From the NCBI GenBank assembly GCA_037447655.1, contig JBBHKE010000986.1, forward strand, positions 1-64,000: a DNA stretch of 64,000 bases, read 5' to 3'. Source of the DNA: Zygnema cylindricum. Its lineage: Eukaryota; Streptophyta; Zygnematophyceae; Zygnematales; Zygnemataceae. Positions within the stretch are counted from its first letter, which is position 1; each line of letters starts with the position of its first letter. Positions 1 through 10,480 of the stretch are shown here, one piece after another. Made by a program: the position numbers and the translations under genes. Under the pieces are notes generated by a model, which was given only the letters and a program-made list of their open reading frames with translations, was not told where the DNA came from and did not search any database.

Positions 1-33
1 TCACCCCTCTTTATGGTCTGGATGGCGTTACAG

Positions 34-105
34 AAACTTATATAACAACCAATTGAGTGGAAGCCTTCCAAGTTCCATCAGTCAATTGACAAATCTCTAC
101 TCCTT
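34..105 (+). CDS. LRR exon (72 bp, one repeat)
   Basis: This is an internal exon of a leucine-rich-repeat protein gene whose 5' part lies outside the window. It runs from an AG acceptor at 32-33 to a GTAAG donor at 106-110 and is exactly 72 bp, or 24 codons, one LRR. The visible residues include NLYNNQLSGSLPSSISQLTN, the plant extracellular type (NxLxGxLPxxIxxLxxL). The exon starts with codon position 3 and ends with codon position 2, so it joins the next 72-bp exon in frame across a split Leu codon. One-repeat, same-phase exons are typical of plant LRR genes. The product is probably a secreted or membrane-anchored ligand-binding protein. No kinase domain is seen. Confidence 0.8.
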
Positions 106-486
106 GTAAGACAAAATCCTACACAATACCAAATCCTATTTCTAAAATAAGATAAATATTGCACTCAATTGTGCTTAATGGTACTAAATGTTATCTCAAA
201 TTTGATGTTTTGACGTTACTAACTGTTATGATTTTTATCATGTTTAAAATCTCTAAGTAGAATGTTCAGCTGTCCTAAAGCTTTTAAAAATAATAAACAA
301 TATAACTCCATGCACGAGGAGAAGGGGAAGGGGAAGGGAAGGTAAAGGAAAGACCAACGCTCCCGTTAGAATCCTATTTTGTTCGGAAGATAAATACCAG
401 AACCTATCCCGTTTCCCCACATCCCCCACCTCCCCCAAATGGAAGCTTACCCTCACCCTTCATTGATGGGTCGGATGACGTCACAG

Positions 487-558
487 AATGTTAGAGAACA
501 ACCAGTTTGGTGGAAACATGCCATCAACCATCGTTCAACTTCCCCAGCTTTGGTATTT
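487..558 (+). CDS. LRR exon (72 bp, one repeat)
   Basis: This is the next exon of the same gene, again exactly 72 bp, between an acceptor CAG at 484-486 and a donor GTAAG at 559. It encodes LENNQFGGNMPSTIVQLPQL, one plant-type LRR in the same phase as the exon at 34-105. The intron sequence just upstream of the two exons is also similar (TCACCC, a GATGG-like stretch, then ACAG), which points to tandem duplication of an exon together with its intron end. The intron between them (106-486) is AT-rich with an antisense pyrimidine patch. Confidence 0.8.
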
Positions 559-2807
559 GTAAGAAACAAAATCTAACAACAAAAAATTATATATATACAT
601 GTATAACAAACGAAGCTAACAATAAAAAATTCCAAACATCTTGGGGGTGGGGGGCGGTGCTCACCTCTCTCTTTTACTTTCTCATTTTATGAATTAGCTC
701 TCTTTTTAGTTGCCATTCATTGATTCCATTTGAGTAGGTGTTTAAAAAAAGAGCGGGTGAATGGAAGAGATAGATAGAGAGCGTTTGTAAGAGGGGATGA
801 ATATTCACGGAAAAGGAGGGAAAGAATGCCGTGAAGAGAGGACGATAGGGTGATGGTAAAAGTGGAAAGAGGGAGAGAGAGTCGTGGTTAGAGAAGAGGA
901 GGCATAGGCGATTCGAGAGGGGCGCAGGATGGCTAGAAGTGGGTCGAGAGAGTGTGGTGGTTAAGATAGAGACGGAGTTTTAAAAGGGAGGGGGAAAGTT
1001 TGGGAAAGGATCAAAGAAGAAGTAGCATGAAGAGAGTGTTAGTCATAGAGGAAGAAGAAATTGTGACTATGAGAGGGGGAGATTGTGAAAGTAACTGTAA
1101 AAACGGAGGGAAAGACTAACCGTGAGATAGAATGGGGAGGGTAGAGAGTGACAATGAGATAGAGTTGAGACTGGACCCAAAATAAAATAAAATTATAGGA
1201 GAGGATCACGGTTAGAGGGGTTTAAAGAAATGATGGCAGAAAAGGAAGTTGTAGCTGTGAGGGGAGAGAGGGTGGCTGTGAGAGGGTAAAGAGAAAGTGG
1301 GAGAGTGAGAAAAGCTAGTCTTTATAAAGCAACCACAGCAATTACGGTCAAAATAGAGGGGAAAGTGTTGTTCGAAAGGGGAGGAGGGCGAACAATGAAG
1401 GATGTAGTGGCCAACAAAAGGTTGAAAGTTCGTCTGTGCCTCTCTTCTCCTCTCGCCTTTACGTAAAACTTCTCTAATCTTTATCTTTATCTTTCGGCCT
1501 AAGAGACTGGAGTGAGTCATGGTAGGAAGAAGAAAAGAATAGAAGGAGAGGAAAGGAAGGGGAGGAGAAAAGAAATGGAAAGAGCGGGAGAAAGAGGGGA
1601 AAAGTGAGGAGGGGAGTGAAAGGGAGGGAAAATGGGAGGGGTGTGAATAATAAGGTGGTAAAGGATGGAAGAGGAGGGAAGGGGACCGGAAGGAAGTGGA
1701 GGGCAAAGGATTTTGAAAGTGGGGATAATTGGAGGGATGAGGAGAACGAAGGCGAGGGGGGAAAAAAATAAATAAAGGAAAAGCAAAGGATGCCTATCAA
1801 AGAGGGTAAAACTTTGAATGTCTCTAAAACAAAAATAGAGAAGAAGGTGAAGATCAACTTCAAGAAAAAAAAATCAATAAAGTTCCACGTTAAGCGGAAA
1901 GGTTTCAGCAATATGTTTAAACATCGTTTTTTTCTTTTTAAGTTCTTGTTAACAAAACAGAAACAAAATTAGAGTTGAGAAATTGAAAGACATAATGAAT
2001 AGCAATAGGTAAAACAACAAACTAGATTTTGAAAAATTGTAAATACGCATATCATAGGCTTCCCCCTAACTTTATTATTTTTTAAGGTAAGATACCAATA
2101 GATAATAAATAGTTTGAAACAACATAATAAACGAAGACAGAAATGTTAAAAAAAAAAGTTTGTTAGTAATAAAGCAAAAAATTATGAAGTAAAACAACAC
2201 AAAATAGTAAATGTATTCAACAATTAGGAAACCAAGATATGGAAAATAACTGTATGATAAGGCGTATGTGGGAGGGTAAGGGGGGAGGTGGGATCATCCC
2301 CTCGCACTCCCTCTCACATCTCCAACTTTATCTCACATCTCCAGCTGTGATACCTATTTAATTGTTCTTTCTAAATGTTTTGCATTTATTTTTATTTGTT
2401 TTTTATCAACGTTTTTACTTTTTTTTTGTCATTTGTTTTGTTTCCTAGGGTCTTAAAATGATGATATTGTGCAAATTAAAATTATCGTTCCAAGATAAAA
2501 AAAAGGGATGATTTCGTCATGGTCAAAATAAGAAGAATCAAAAAATGAATTAATCCAAATGGCTTTTTTTAACAAAAGTCTGTAAAAACTCTTTTTTTTC
2601 TAAGAGAAAAGACTTGGACCTAAAAGATCCCCCTCTTCTTCCCCTTTTGCCACCGTCCAACTTTTATTGAACACAAGGGTGTAAACAAAGAACAAAGTAA
2701 AAATTCCTTCCTTTCAGGAGCTACATTCATATGAAAGAGTTTGACAGTCAGAGCATAATCAAAAGTCTAACTCTTTCTCCATTTCCATTGACAAATTTTG
2801 TGAACAG
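559..2807 (+). other. long intron of the LRR gene
   Basis: This interval lies between the second LRR exon and the Cys-rich exon, with a GTAAG donor at its start and an AG acceptor at 2806-2807. It includes the purine-rich block (about 730-1790), AT-rich DNA to about 2600, and a pyrimidine-rich stretch before the acceptor. No further 72-bp LRR exon was found in it. Long antisense ORFs here are products of the biased composition. Confidence 0.55.
730..1790 (+). repeat. purine-rich (GA) tract, about 1 kb
   Basis: The plus strand is overwhelmingly A and G for about 1 kb, with many GAGAGG, GGGAGGG and AAGGAGG words but no fixed period. It is an imperfect, decayed simple-sequence tract inside an intron. 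A break of ordinary composition sits at about 1320-1500. Confidence 0.7.
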
Positions 2808-3091
2808 AACTTTTTGGAACAACTATTTCAGTGGAGCCCTTGAACTAGGCAACAGATATCCTAACTGTGACATGTTTTTCGGAAACTGTTTTTCTGCCTC
2901 GAGCATCCCATCTCAATGCGGCCCCACCAACCAGCGAAGCACGAGCGAGTGCGCCGCATTCTGCAATGCCACGCAGGCTGGAGGGCCTTGTGGGGGAAAC
3001 GGCATTTGCTCCAATAGCACAGATGGGACGACATGGAAATGCGCTTGCAACCAAGGCTACACTGATGCAGCAACCAAATACACTTGCAAAG
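2808..3091 (+). CDS. LRR-end and Cys-rich EGF-like exon
   Basis: The exon follows an AG acceptor at 2806-2807 and ends before GTGCG at 3092. It begins with the last LRR fragment (WNNYFSGALELGNRYPNC) and continues into a Cys-rich module of ten or so cysteines. That module has a CGGNGIC...WKCACNQGY core resembling an EGF-like fold, and two visible N-glycosylation sequons (NAT, NST). LRR arrays capped by such a Cys-rich/EGF-like module occur, as I recall, in moss and streptophyte-algal proteins. Its frame matches the preceding 72-bp exons. Role inferred: extracellular wall or surface protein. Exact family not recognised. Confidence 0.75.
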
Positions 3092-3532
3092 GTGCGATTT
3101 CTCGTGGCTATTTTGCTTATAAAAATGGATTGCCTTTTCGAAGCAATAGAAGACTCTACAATGGATTGCGGCTATCTTGCAGCTATTATGCCTACGTAAA
3201 ATGGGTTTGCCTGATTACAACAATAGAAATATGCACATTTTCCGGTGTTGTGGTCTCATGCCTCTCACAATTTCATTTTTGTAATATTTATATTCATGGA
3301 ATTTCGAATCAAAAATTGTTTATTTTGTTATAATATTTAAGAATTCTCATTAGATTACACAATTTTTTTCACTATTTTTGGAAAGTTTTTTGATTTTTGG
3401 TAATTGATGCAACCTGTAAAAAATTCCTATAATTGATTTGTTTTTCAGCAACAGTGTTTACCCAAAAAAACGGGATCTAAGGCTTTGATAAATATGGTTT
3501 TCTCAACATTGAAGATTTGTTTTATTTTCCAG

Positions 3533-3753
3533 TACTAAATAAACCACCTCCACTAAGGTCACCACGTTTTAGACCACCTCCATTGTTACCAACCCGCCCA
3601 CCTCTTTCACCTTCTCCTTCACCACCACGTAGATCACCTCCCCTTTCCCTTCCCCCTCCTCTTTCACCTCGCCGTTTACCTCCTCCTTCAAAATCCCCTC
3701 GCCCACCTCCTTCACCCCGCCGTTCACCTCTTCCACCACCTGCACTCAACTGA
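3533..3753 (+). CDS. Pro-rich extensin-like terminal exon
   Basis: This last exon follows TTTTATTTTCCAG. The phase left by the previous exon (one base) makes the first codon GTA. It encodes about 74 residues dominated by PPP, SPP, SPRR and PPSP words, then stops at TGA (3751-3753). Such Ser/Pro/Arg-rich tails are typical of cell-wall hydroxyproline-rich or pherophorin/extensin-like segments. Together with the upstream LRR and Cys-rich exons it suggests a secreted LRR-extensin-like or wall-associated protein, with the Pro-rich part at the C-terminus. No membrane segment or kinase follows. An antisense Gly-rich ORF over the same bases is a composition shadow. Confidence 0.7.
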
Positions 3754-5447
3754 ACGCCTCCAATTCCTCCACCAGTATGAAGGTGAAGCTTATACAACAA
3801 TGAAATATTTTAGATTATAACCCTTCTTAATCATCTTACACTATATTGGAATGTAGTCACCAAACTGGAAAAACAAAAAAAAAAACTTATTTCCTCCAAA
3901 ATCATTTTATAAAAATAAAAGGCACAATCCAATCATTTGTTTGCAAAATGTTACAGTTTATGTTGAGCTCATTTCTGGGCTAACAGATGTGATATTTTCA
4001 CGAAAAAAAATCATTAGTAAAAAATTGACGGTTTTGAGAATCTGAATTACAAAAATTAAATTTGTTGATTTTGCAAATTTGCTTTCACCTTATTTAATAA
4101 TGTGATGCATCTAATACAAGACAGAGAAATGAAAGGAATTGTTTTTTTAAAGTAGCACATGCATATATGAGAATCATTTTATGTTTTTTTTTTTAATCAT
4201 CATCGTCATTAAATTTTGAACGTGTTATCATAGTGTGATGCACCTTGTAAACGCTAGAGAAGTAGTAAGGATTTTTAGAATTTAAGAAGATATACTTTGT
4301 GATATGATTTTGCAAAAATTTGATAAGTAACCATCAACATAAACTCTGATAGTCTTGAAACCACTTTGAAAATGACAACCACAATGTTTGTATTACAACA
4401 TAGTTATTTTCTCGATTGTTCTAAATTGATGGCGAAACTAAAGTTTGTGAGCTTGACGTATCAAGTAACAATAATAAGGGTGGACACATTTAAATATTAT
4501 GAAGCTAATTAAAACACTATGGCTATGTTAAATTTCCCATCATATTGAGTGGATAACATGACTTCTCATTTTTCCCAAAAAAAACAAGCCTACTCCATTT
4601 GCCTTGCTATTAAGGGTAACTAACGTACAACTCTAAATTTGTCGTTTTTCCCTAACAAACAAAGGACCTATCACTTCATTATGTTTTGCTAGTAAATTTA
4701 TTGTCACATTGAATGCCCCGTATTAACCTTTGATGACGTTACCAAAACTCTTGATGATTGGGAAAGCAGGGAAATCGCCTAATGTTTCATCTTCGATCAA
4801 GTCTTTGATAGTGAACGACACTGATAAGCTCAAGGCTTAGACCATATTTGAGTTCAAAGTCGAAAAGAGGACAGTAGTGGATACAAAGTTGGGGTAATGT
4901 AAACACCTTACGAGATTGCGTCGTTCCCAATAAGGGGGCTGAAAAGGAAATTTCTTATAACTCAAATGAAAACATAAGAAATCTTGGTTATGTCTCAAAT
5001 TTGAGAAAAGACATAGTGACTGTTGAAGATTACTCTTATTTAAGATACAATAGGTGACAAAATGAAAATGTTCAAAATGATGGAATGTGATTTGGTGAAA
5101 GGAGTATGATGCAATAACCCTAATCTTTATATTTGGTAATATGAAACCTTTGAGATTTTGTCTTCTTTAATCCTCGTGATGCCAAATATTTTTGGCACTT
5201 CGTGATGTTTTTTCTCTATTTTGCCTTTACATCTAAAACAAAATTCAAGAATTGTTTTTGATATGGTTATTATTTTTCAATTGTCTATTGAACTTCTAGC
5301 AATAATAACTGATGTAAACCGCAAAAATGTTTTATTGTTTTTTAATGAAAGTCAATGTATAATTTAGTCACTATAATCGCCTAATGAAAAATCATTCATA
5401 ACTAAGTTGTTGAAAAAAAACTCCAATAGCTCACGTGACAAAAAAAA
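3754..5447. other. AT-rich intergenic DNA
   Basis: This holds the 3' flank of the LRR gene followed by AT-rich, non-coding-looking DNA. I see no conserved protein, RNA gene or transposon ends here. Confidence 0.5.
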
Positions 5448-5525
5448 TGTTTCTTGGTAAAGTCACAAATAAATTTTTTTTGGTAACGTCACAAATAAAT
5501 ATTTCTTGGTAATGTCAAAAATAAA
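5448..5525 (+). repeat. short tandem repeat, about 30 bp x 3
   Basis: Three imperfect copies of a unit containing TTCTTGGTAA-GTCACAAATAAA abut the 5' LTR of element D. Confidence 0.6.
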
Positions 5526-5527
5526 GG

Positions 5528-6838
5528 TGTTGATATTTATGTATTTTCTAGGACAGATTAGGATAGAAAAGTAGAAAAGTAGCAGAGGCAGTTTGCCTCT
5601 AACCTCCATCTCCAAGCCCCTAAACTTGTTGTAGTCAGAGAAGGCTGGAGAGGGAGCTAGAGCCATGGCTGCCTAAGCTCTCTAGAGAGACGAGAGTAGA
5701 TAATAGATATGTTTACTAAAAAGGTATTTGACGGACCCAAAAATTGATCCTGGTACCTACCGGCCGTAAAACATCACGCAATAATTCGCTTTGTCCATTT
5801 AGTTTAGGACTAGTGTTGGGATATATAGGATTTGATAGGTATCTATATAGTTACATGTAGGGTTTTCCATTTAATTGGATTACGGTACATAGTGTATAAA
5901 AACAATTGTACTTTTAGTACCAGACGAAATAAATAGTACGGACGTTTATTTCAACGGTCCGTTTTAAATGACGATGTAAATCGCACGGCCGTGGTTAGCG
6001 TCGACATCACGGAAATGACAATTTGGCAGTTGCAGACGCCGCCACTTTGAATGACACGTGGCAACATCATATAGGCTTTCGGAATTTCCGGAACGGCAAA
6101 AAACAAATCCGAAAGTCACAAATGTTGCAATATGGCGATTTCGTACAACGTACATACAGAAACTATTCCGGCACTTGTACTTCATTAGATAATACCGTAT
6201 TTTCAGACGTGGCATGACTTGGAGCCACGTGGAGAAATAGTATTTGGCAGCACGAATTTCCGGAATTAAAAAAACGAGTTCGGATAAGACATGTGCTCGT
6301 TTTTGGCCATGTCGTACGATGGCCATAGAAAAGGTACACCGACACCTGTACCTTTATGTATTTTACAGTCTTGTCATTGGTTTGTTCTTTAAAACTAAGG
6401 GGCTAGGAGAGGGGTTTTAGGACTTAGAATATTTCTGGTAGGTAGCGACCTCTCCTTGAGAGCACCTTGTATAAATGGTAAACTTTGGCCAGCCATAAAT
6501 GTCAATTCAGTTGACCAATTTAAGTGATTCTTGTTGCAGCGAACTCAGTGGCGTCAAAGCTACACAGGAGTGTAGTCAGTCAAAGTCTTTGCCTCCGGTG
6601 GTGCATTTCTAAAGGAGAGTCAAAGCGGGTGAATTTGTCCAAATCTCATATTTTGACTTTGCATCTGTGGTGGAACCGAGCACACATAAAAGGTTATTTC
6701 ACAAGGTGAAGCTATGTCGAGGTTCTCATTGTCAAGGGGTCGGGCCATTTGGGTTTATATCGTTGGAGTTGGCACTGTCTAGATTAGATTCTTTTATATC
6801 TACAAATTCTGTGTGGCAATTGAGCCAATAGAATTTCA
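5528..6838 (+). repeat. 5' LTR of element D
   Basis: It begins TGTTGATATTTATG and ends AATTTCA, directly before the primer-binding site. It contains G-box words (CACGTG) near 6055 and 6222, and a TATA box. The ATG that opens gag in its relatives is ATA here, with a 12-bp in-frame deletion beside it. Confidence 0.88.
6470..6478 (+). promoter_or_regulatory. TATA box of element D LTR
   Basis: TATAAATGG follows a CTCTCC-TTGA-GAG inverted repeat. The same block (CTCTCC...GAGAGCACCTTG then TATAAATGG) recurs at the matching place in the other copia LTRs of this family, e.g. near 9410, 27425, 45229 and 48290 (the last two on the minus strand). Transcription presumably starts about 30 bp downstream. 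Confidence 0.65.
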
Positions 6839-6852
6839 GGTTATGGGCCCAC
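6839..6852 (+). other. primer-binding site, half tRNA-iMet type
   Basis: GGTTATGGGCCCAC directly follows the LTR. TTATGGGCCCAC is complementary to the anticodon stem-loop of plant initiator tRNA-Met (GTGGGCCCATAA), with two bases between LTR and match. Confidence 0.75.
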
Positions 6853-8436
6853 TATCTACAGTGCCTATCTTTGATGGAACATACTTCACTTATTGGGAAT
6901 TTATGATAGAGGGATTGCTTTTCGAGAAGCACTTATGATGAATTGTTTCGGGACAAGAAAGGTGTCCGCCACCGGGCTTTGGAGGAGCTCACTATGGAGA
7001 ATCATCTGGGGATGCCCAGAAAACCATCAAGAGTTCAAATACAACGGAGGGTGACGGGGAAAAACATTGCCGTGGATGGGGAAATAGGGGAGAAGGATAA
7101 AGAGACACCTATGGTGAGGGGAGCTAGGCTTTCAGCTATAGTACCACTTGTAGAGATTAAAATTGAAGAAGATGACCGAAAAATATGGGAATACAAAAAC
7201 ACTATAGTAAAGCATCTCATACTTAGAAACGAGACTAAGTCCATAGCTATCACTCTTATAAACTTAACGAGGTCTTCAAAGATATAAGAAACACTAATTC
7301 AGATATATAAGAGTGAGACTTTACAGAGGCAGCATTTAGTAAAACACGAAGTAGATGCCTTTGTTTATAAAAGCGGTACCATGATAGAGTTTTGCAATTA
7401 TATTGTTGCGTTATATGTTGAGCTTCCTAGAGCGGGATATGTAGAGTATAAAAAGAGAAAGATTAATACACTAATCATGAAACTCCCAACCGCATGCAGG
7501 GAATGGATAAATCCTCATGGACTTGGAGCATTACCATGGGGATAATACTTGAGAAGGTAAACTCTTTGGAGCTTCGAATGGGAAGTGATAGAAGGAATGC
7601 ATTTACAGCTAGTGGTTACTAGCGGAAGAAAAAAAAACGGTCTTATCGATTAAGGAAAAGGCAAAAGGTTCATTATTAAAACCGGGTCCTATGGAGAATG
7701 TTTGTTTGGAAGCGGTGAATAAGGGGAGGAGAAAAGAAGGATAGAAAAATGCTCGAATAGAATGGAAGAAAAACCAAAATTAAAATGTGTTTGGAGGTAT
7801 AAAGGTAAAAGGAGGAGTCTTGAGGATGTCGAAGTGAAAGTGGATGACTGATGGAAAAGCCAGGATTCATGGAAATCGGAAAAAATAGGAGTAGTTGAAA
7901 AAAGAACTTCTGGTTCCGGTGGAAAGGGAGAAGGGAAACTATAAGGGGTTTTAAGGATGGGGAGAAGAACATCTAATGAAGGTTAGGAGAGAAATATTTA
8001 TTGGGAATAAATTTAGAAAGTGAGATTGGAAAGAAATCCATGGGAGAGAGTAAGGAAAGTTCAGGTTTTGGGGGTAATGGGTTTGACATCACTAAAAAAA
8101 GTGAAGGTATTTATAGAGGTGTGATGTAAATGAGTTAGCATCTGGGTGTATGTTGAAGATTGAAGATGGGGCTGGCTGTTTGGATCACAAGAGGGAAATC
8201 GGTTTGTGTGTGGATGGAAAAACGATGAGTAGATAAAATCTTTGCTCGGATTTACGAAAAGTGGGATGTTTAATAAAATGTGTATTGTAATTATTATTTC
8301 AGTTCATCTAATGAACTGCATTAAATACGAGAGCATTTTCTTATATTTTATAAAAGGAAAAAGAAAAAGGAAAAAGAAAAAGAAAAATGGAAGGGATGTT
8401 TGTTCATTTGTTTGTGGGAGTTGAAAGGAAAATAGA
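6843..8436 (+). pseudogene. decayed gag with RNase H remnant, element D
   Basis: The translation starts MGPLSTVPIFDGTYFTYWEF and aligns with the first 60 residues of the intact element B protein, with many frameshifts and stops after it. About 7060-7290 still matches the Gag segment around IWEYKNTI-KHLI. Near 8080-8230 the fragments GFDIT, SGCMLKIEDGAGCL and KREIGL match the RNase H-like remnant of element B. No protease, integrase or YVDD box is present, and none could fit in 1.6 kb. It cannot encode a working protein now. The element must have been moved by enzymes from another copia copy. Confidence 0.8.
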
Positions 8437-8453
8437 CTAGAAAATAAGCGGAG
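8437..8453 (+). other. polypurine tract, element D
   Basis: CTAGAAAATAAGCGGAG immediately precedes the 3' LTR. The same tract, with GGGGAG, precedes the 3' LTRs of the other copia elements here. It is the expected plus-strand primer. Confidence 0.75.
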
Positions 8454-9670
8454 TGTTGATGTTTATGTATTTTCTAGATGTATTTTAGGATAGAAGAGTA
8501 GCAGAGGCAGTCTGCCTCTAACCTCTTACTCTAAGCCCCCACACTTGTTGTAGACATTGAAGGTTGGAGAGGGAGCTAGAGTCATGGCTGCCAAAGCCAT
8601 GGCTGCCTAAGCTCTCCAGAGAGATAGGGGTAGAAAATAGATATGTTTACTAAAAAAGTATTTGACGGACCCAGAAATTGATCCTGGTACCCGCCGTCAA
8701 ACATCCCGCAGTCGTTCACTTTGTCCATTTAGTCTAAGACTATTACTAGGATATATAGGGTTTGATAGATATTTATATAGTTACAGGTAGGGTTTTCCAT
8801 TAAACTGGATTACAATAAATAGGGCATAGAAACAATTGTACTTTTAGTACCGGACGAAATAAATAGTACGGACATTTATATCAATGGCCCGTTTTAAATG
8901 ACGATGTAAATCGGACGGTCGTAGTTAGTGTCGACATCACGGAAAGGACAATTTTGCAGTTTGCAAACGCGGCCACTCTGGATGACACGTGGCAACATCA
9001 TACGGGGTTACAGAATTTTTGGAACGGCATAAAACAAATCCGAAATTGACAAATATCGCATTATGGCGATTTCGTGCAATGTACGTACAGAAAGTACTCC
9101 AACACTTGTATTTTCTTGTACGGTACAATTTTTTCAGACGTGGCATGACTTAGAACCACGTGGAGAGATACTATTTTGCAGCACAAATTTGGAGAATTAA
9201 AAGAACCAGTCCGGATAAGACACGTGTTGGTTTTTGGCCATGTCGTACGATGGCCGTACAAAAGGTACACCAGCACTTGTACCTTTAAGTACTTTACAAT
9301 CTTGTCATTGGTTCGTACTTTAGTACTAGGGTGCTTATAGAGGGGTTTTAGGACTTATAATATTTATGGTAGGTAGCTACCTCTCCTAGAGAGCACCTTG
9401 TATAAATGGTAAACTTTGGCGAGTCATAACTATCAGATTATTTGACCAATTTCAGTGATTCTTGTTGTTGCGGACTCGAGGTAGTCCACGCTACACACGG
9501 GTGTAGTCGGCCAAAGTCTTTGACTGCTTGGGTGGCTGCATTTCTAAAAGAAAGTCAAAGTTGGTGAATGTGTCCAAATCTCATATTCTAACTTAGCATT
9601 AAGTGGTGGAACGGCTACGTGTTATTTCCGCAAGTAGGCTCCGATGTCAAGGGCCATTTAGTTTATATCG
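8454..9670 (+). repeat. 3' LTR of element D, end-truncated
   Basis: It starts TGTTGATGTTTATG and follows the 5' LTR to GTTTATATCG, then homology stops about 170 bp short. The last bases, including the start-codon region, are missing. Confidence 0.85.
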
Positions 9671-10378
9671 AAAAATTTGCCTTTCTTTTTATGGGTTACA
9701 CGTTCAAAATTGTCTATGGTTATGGATCATAAAATTGAAAGGAGACCATTATCATACCAAGAAGCCCATGTTATTTCCTTTCTTTTATGGGTTACACGTT
9801 TTCTTGTTTTCTCATGGTATACAAATCTAAAGCTATTAAATATAATCCAACTATTTTAGATAAATAATTTTATTGTGTACATTTCTTAACCAAAATGTAA
9901 TTTCACCGCAACACTACGCCTAATCAAAAACAAGTACATCGCAAAATACGTTGGTCATCAAGTTTGAGAGAGGGAAAGGAAGAGGAAGATGGAGAGGAAG
10001 AGGGAGATGTGTTGAGATTTGAAATCTTTAGTTAGTAAATAGAGTAAACTTAGAATAGTTTATAATAAGTGGTATATAAGACATACCTTTATTAGTGTTA
10101 CAGTAGGCAAAGTACAATAGTGTATTGTACGTTTTACAAAGTGACATCGACATGTTTTGAGGACATTTCACGGTCAAGTAGCAGACAATTGGAATCGCCA
10201 GATCACACGGACGGAATCTGATCCGGATATCTCGGAAAATATATGGTACGGTTATTTTTGGAGTCATACAGGTATTTTGGAATTATATGGTAAAGAATAC
10301 TTTTATGATCATTAAATAGAAAAGTTTAGATATTTCGGAAGTGAATTATGATTCTTGATCGTGAGAGACGTCGCCGGA
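9671..10378. other. no gene seen
   Basis: Unique AT-rich DNA. A direct repeat of CTTTCTTTT-ATGGGTTACACG occurs at about 9681 and 9778, and a short GA-rich stretch at 9965-10012. Confidence 0.45.
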
Positions 10379-10480
10379 CGCGATTCACGTGGGACCGCAA
10401 GTGACGAGGCATGATTTACGTGGGACCACAAAGTGACAAGGCGTGATTCACGTGGGACAACAAGTGACGAAGCACTTTGG
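10379..10480 (+). repeat. minisatellite with CACGTGGGAC core, x3
   Basis: Three units of about 34-36 bp share the core ATTCACGTGGGACC followed by CAAGTGACGAGGC. The core holds a G-box (CACGTG). It lies in non-coding DNA. Confidence 0.7.

Larger units (their letters stand above)
5528..9670 (+). mobile_element. non-autonomous Ty1/copia element D, decayed
   Basis: This is a plus-strand LTR element of about 4.1 kb with a 5' LTR (5528-6838), a 1.6-kb internal region (6839-8453) and a 3' LTR (8454-9670) cut short at its end. The 3' LTR breaks off after GTTTATATCG, so no target duplication can be read on the right. The internal region has only decayed gag plus a short RNase H-like remnant, the same deletion as in elements B and E. 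The LTRs differ by many substitutions and indels, so it is much older than B or the autonomous element. Confidence 0.88.

Noticed and set aside
507-692. Short plus-strand ORF starting inside the second LRR exon
   Set aside because: It runs through the GTAAG donor into intron. The conserved LRR frame and splice sites explain the region better, and the ORF tail has no similarity to anything.
1212-1911. Long antisense ORFs (Ser/Pro/Phe/Leu-rich)
   Set aside because: They are translations of the pyrimidine strand of a GA-rich tract. Low-complexity composition only.
10379-10480. Three spaced repeats, CRISPR-like at first glance
   Set aside because: The units are directly adjacent without unique spacers, and the genome is eukaryotic. 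It is a minisatellite.
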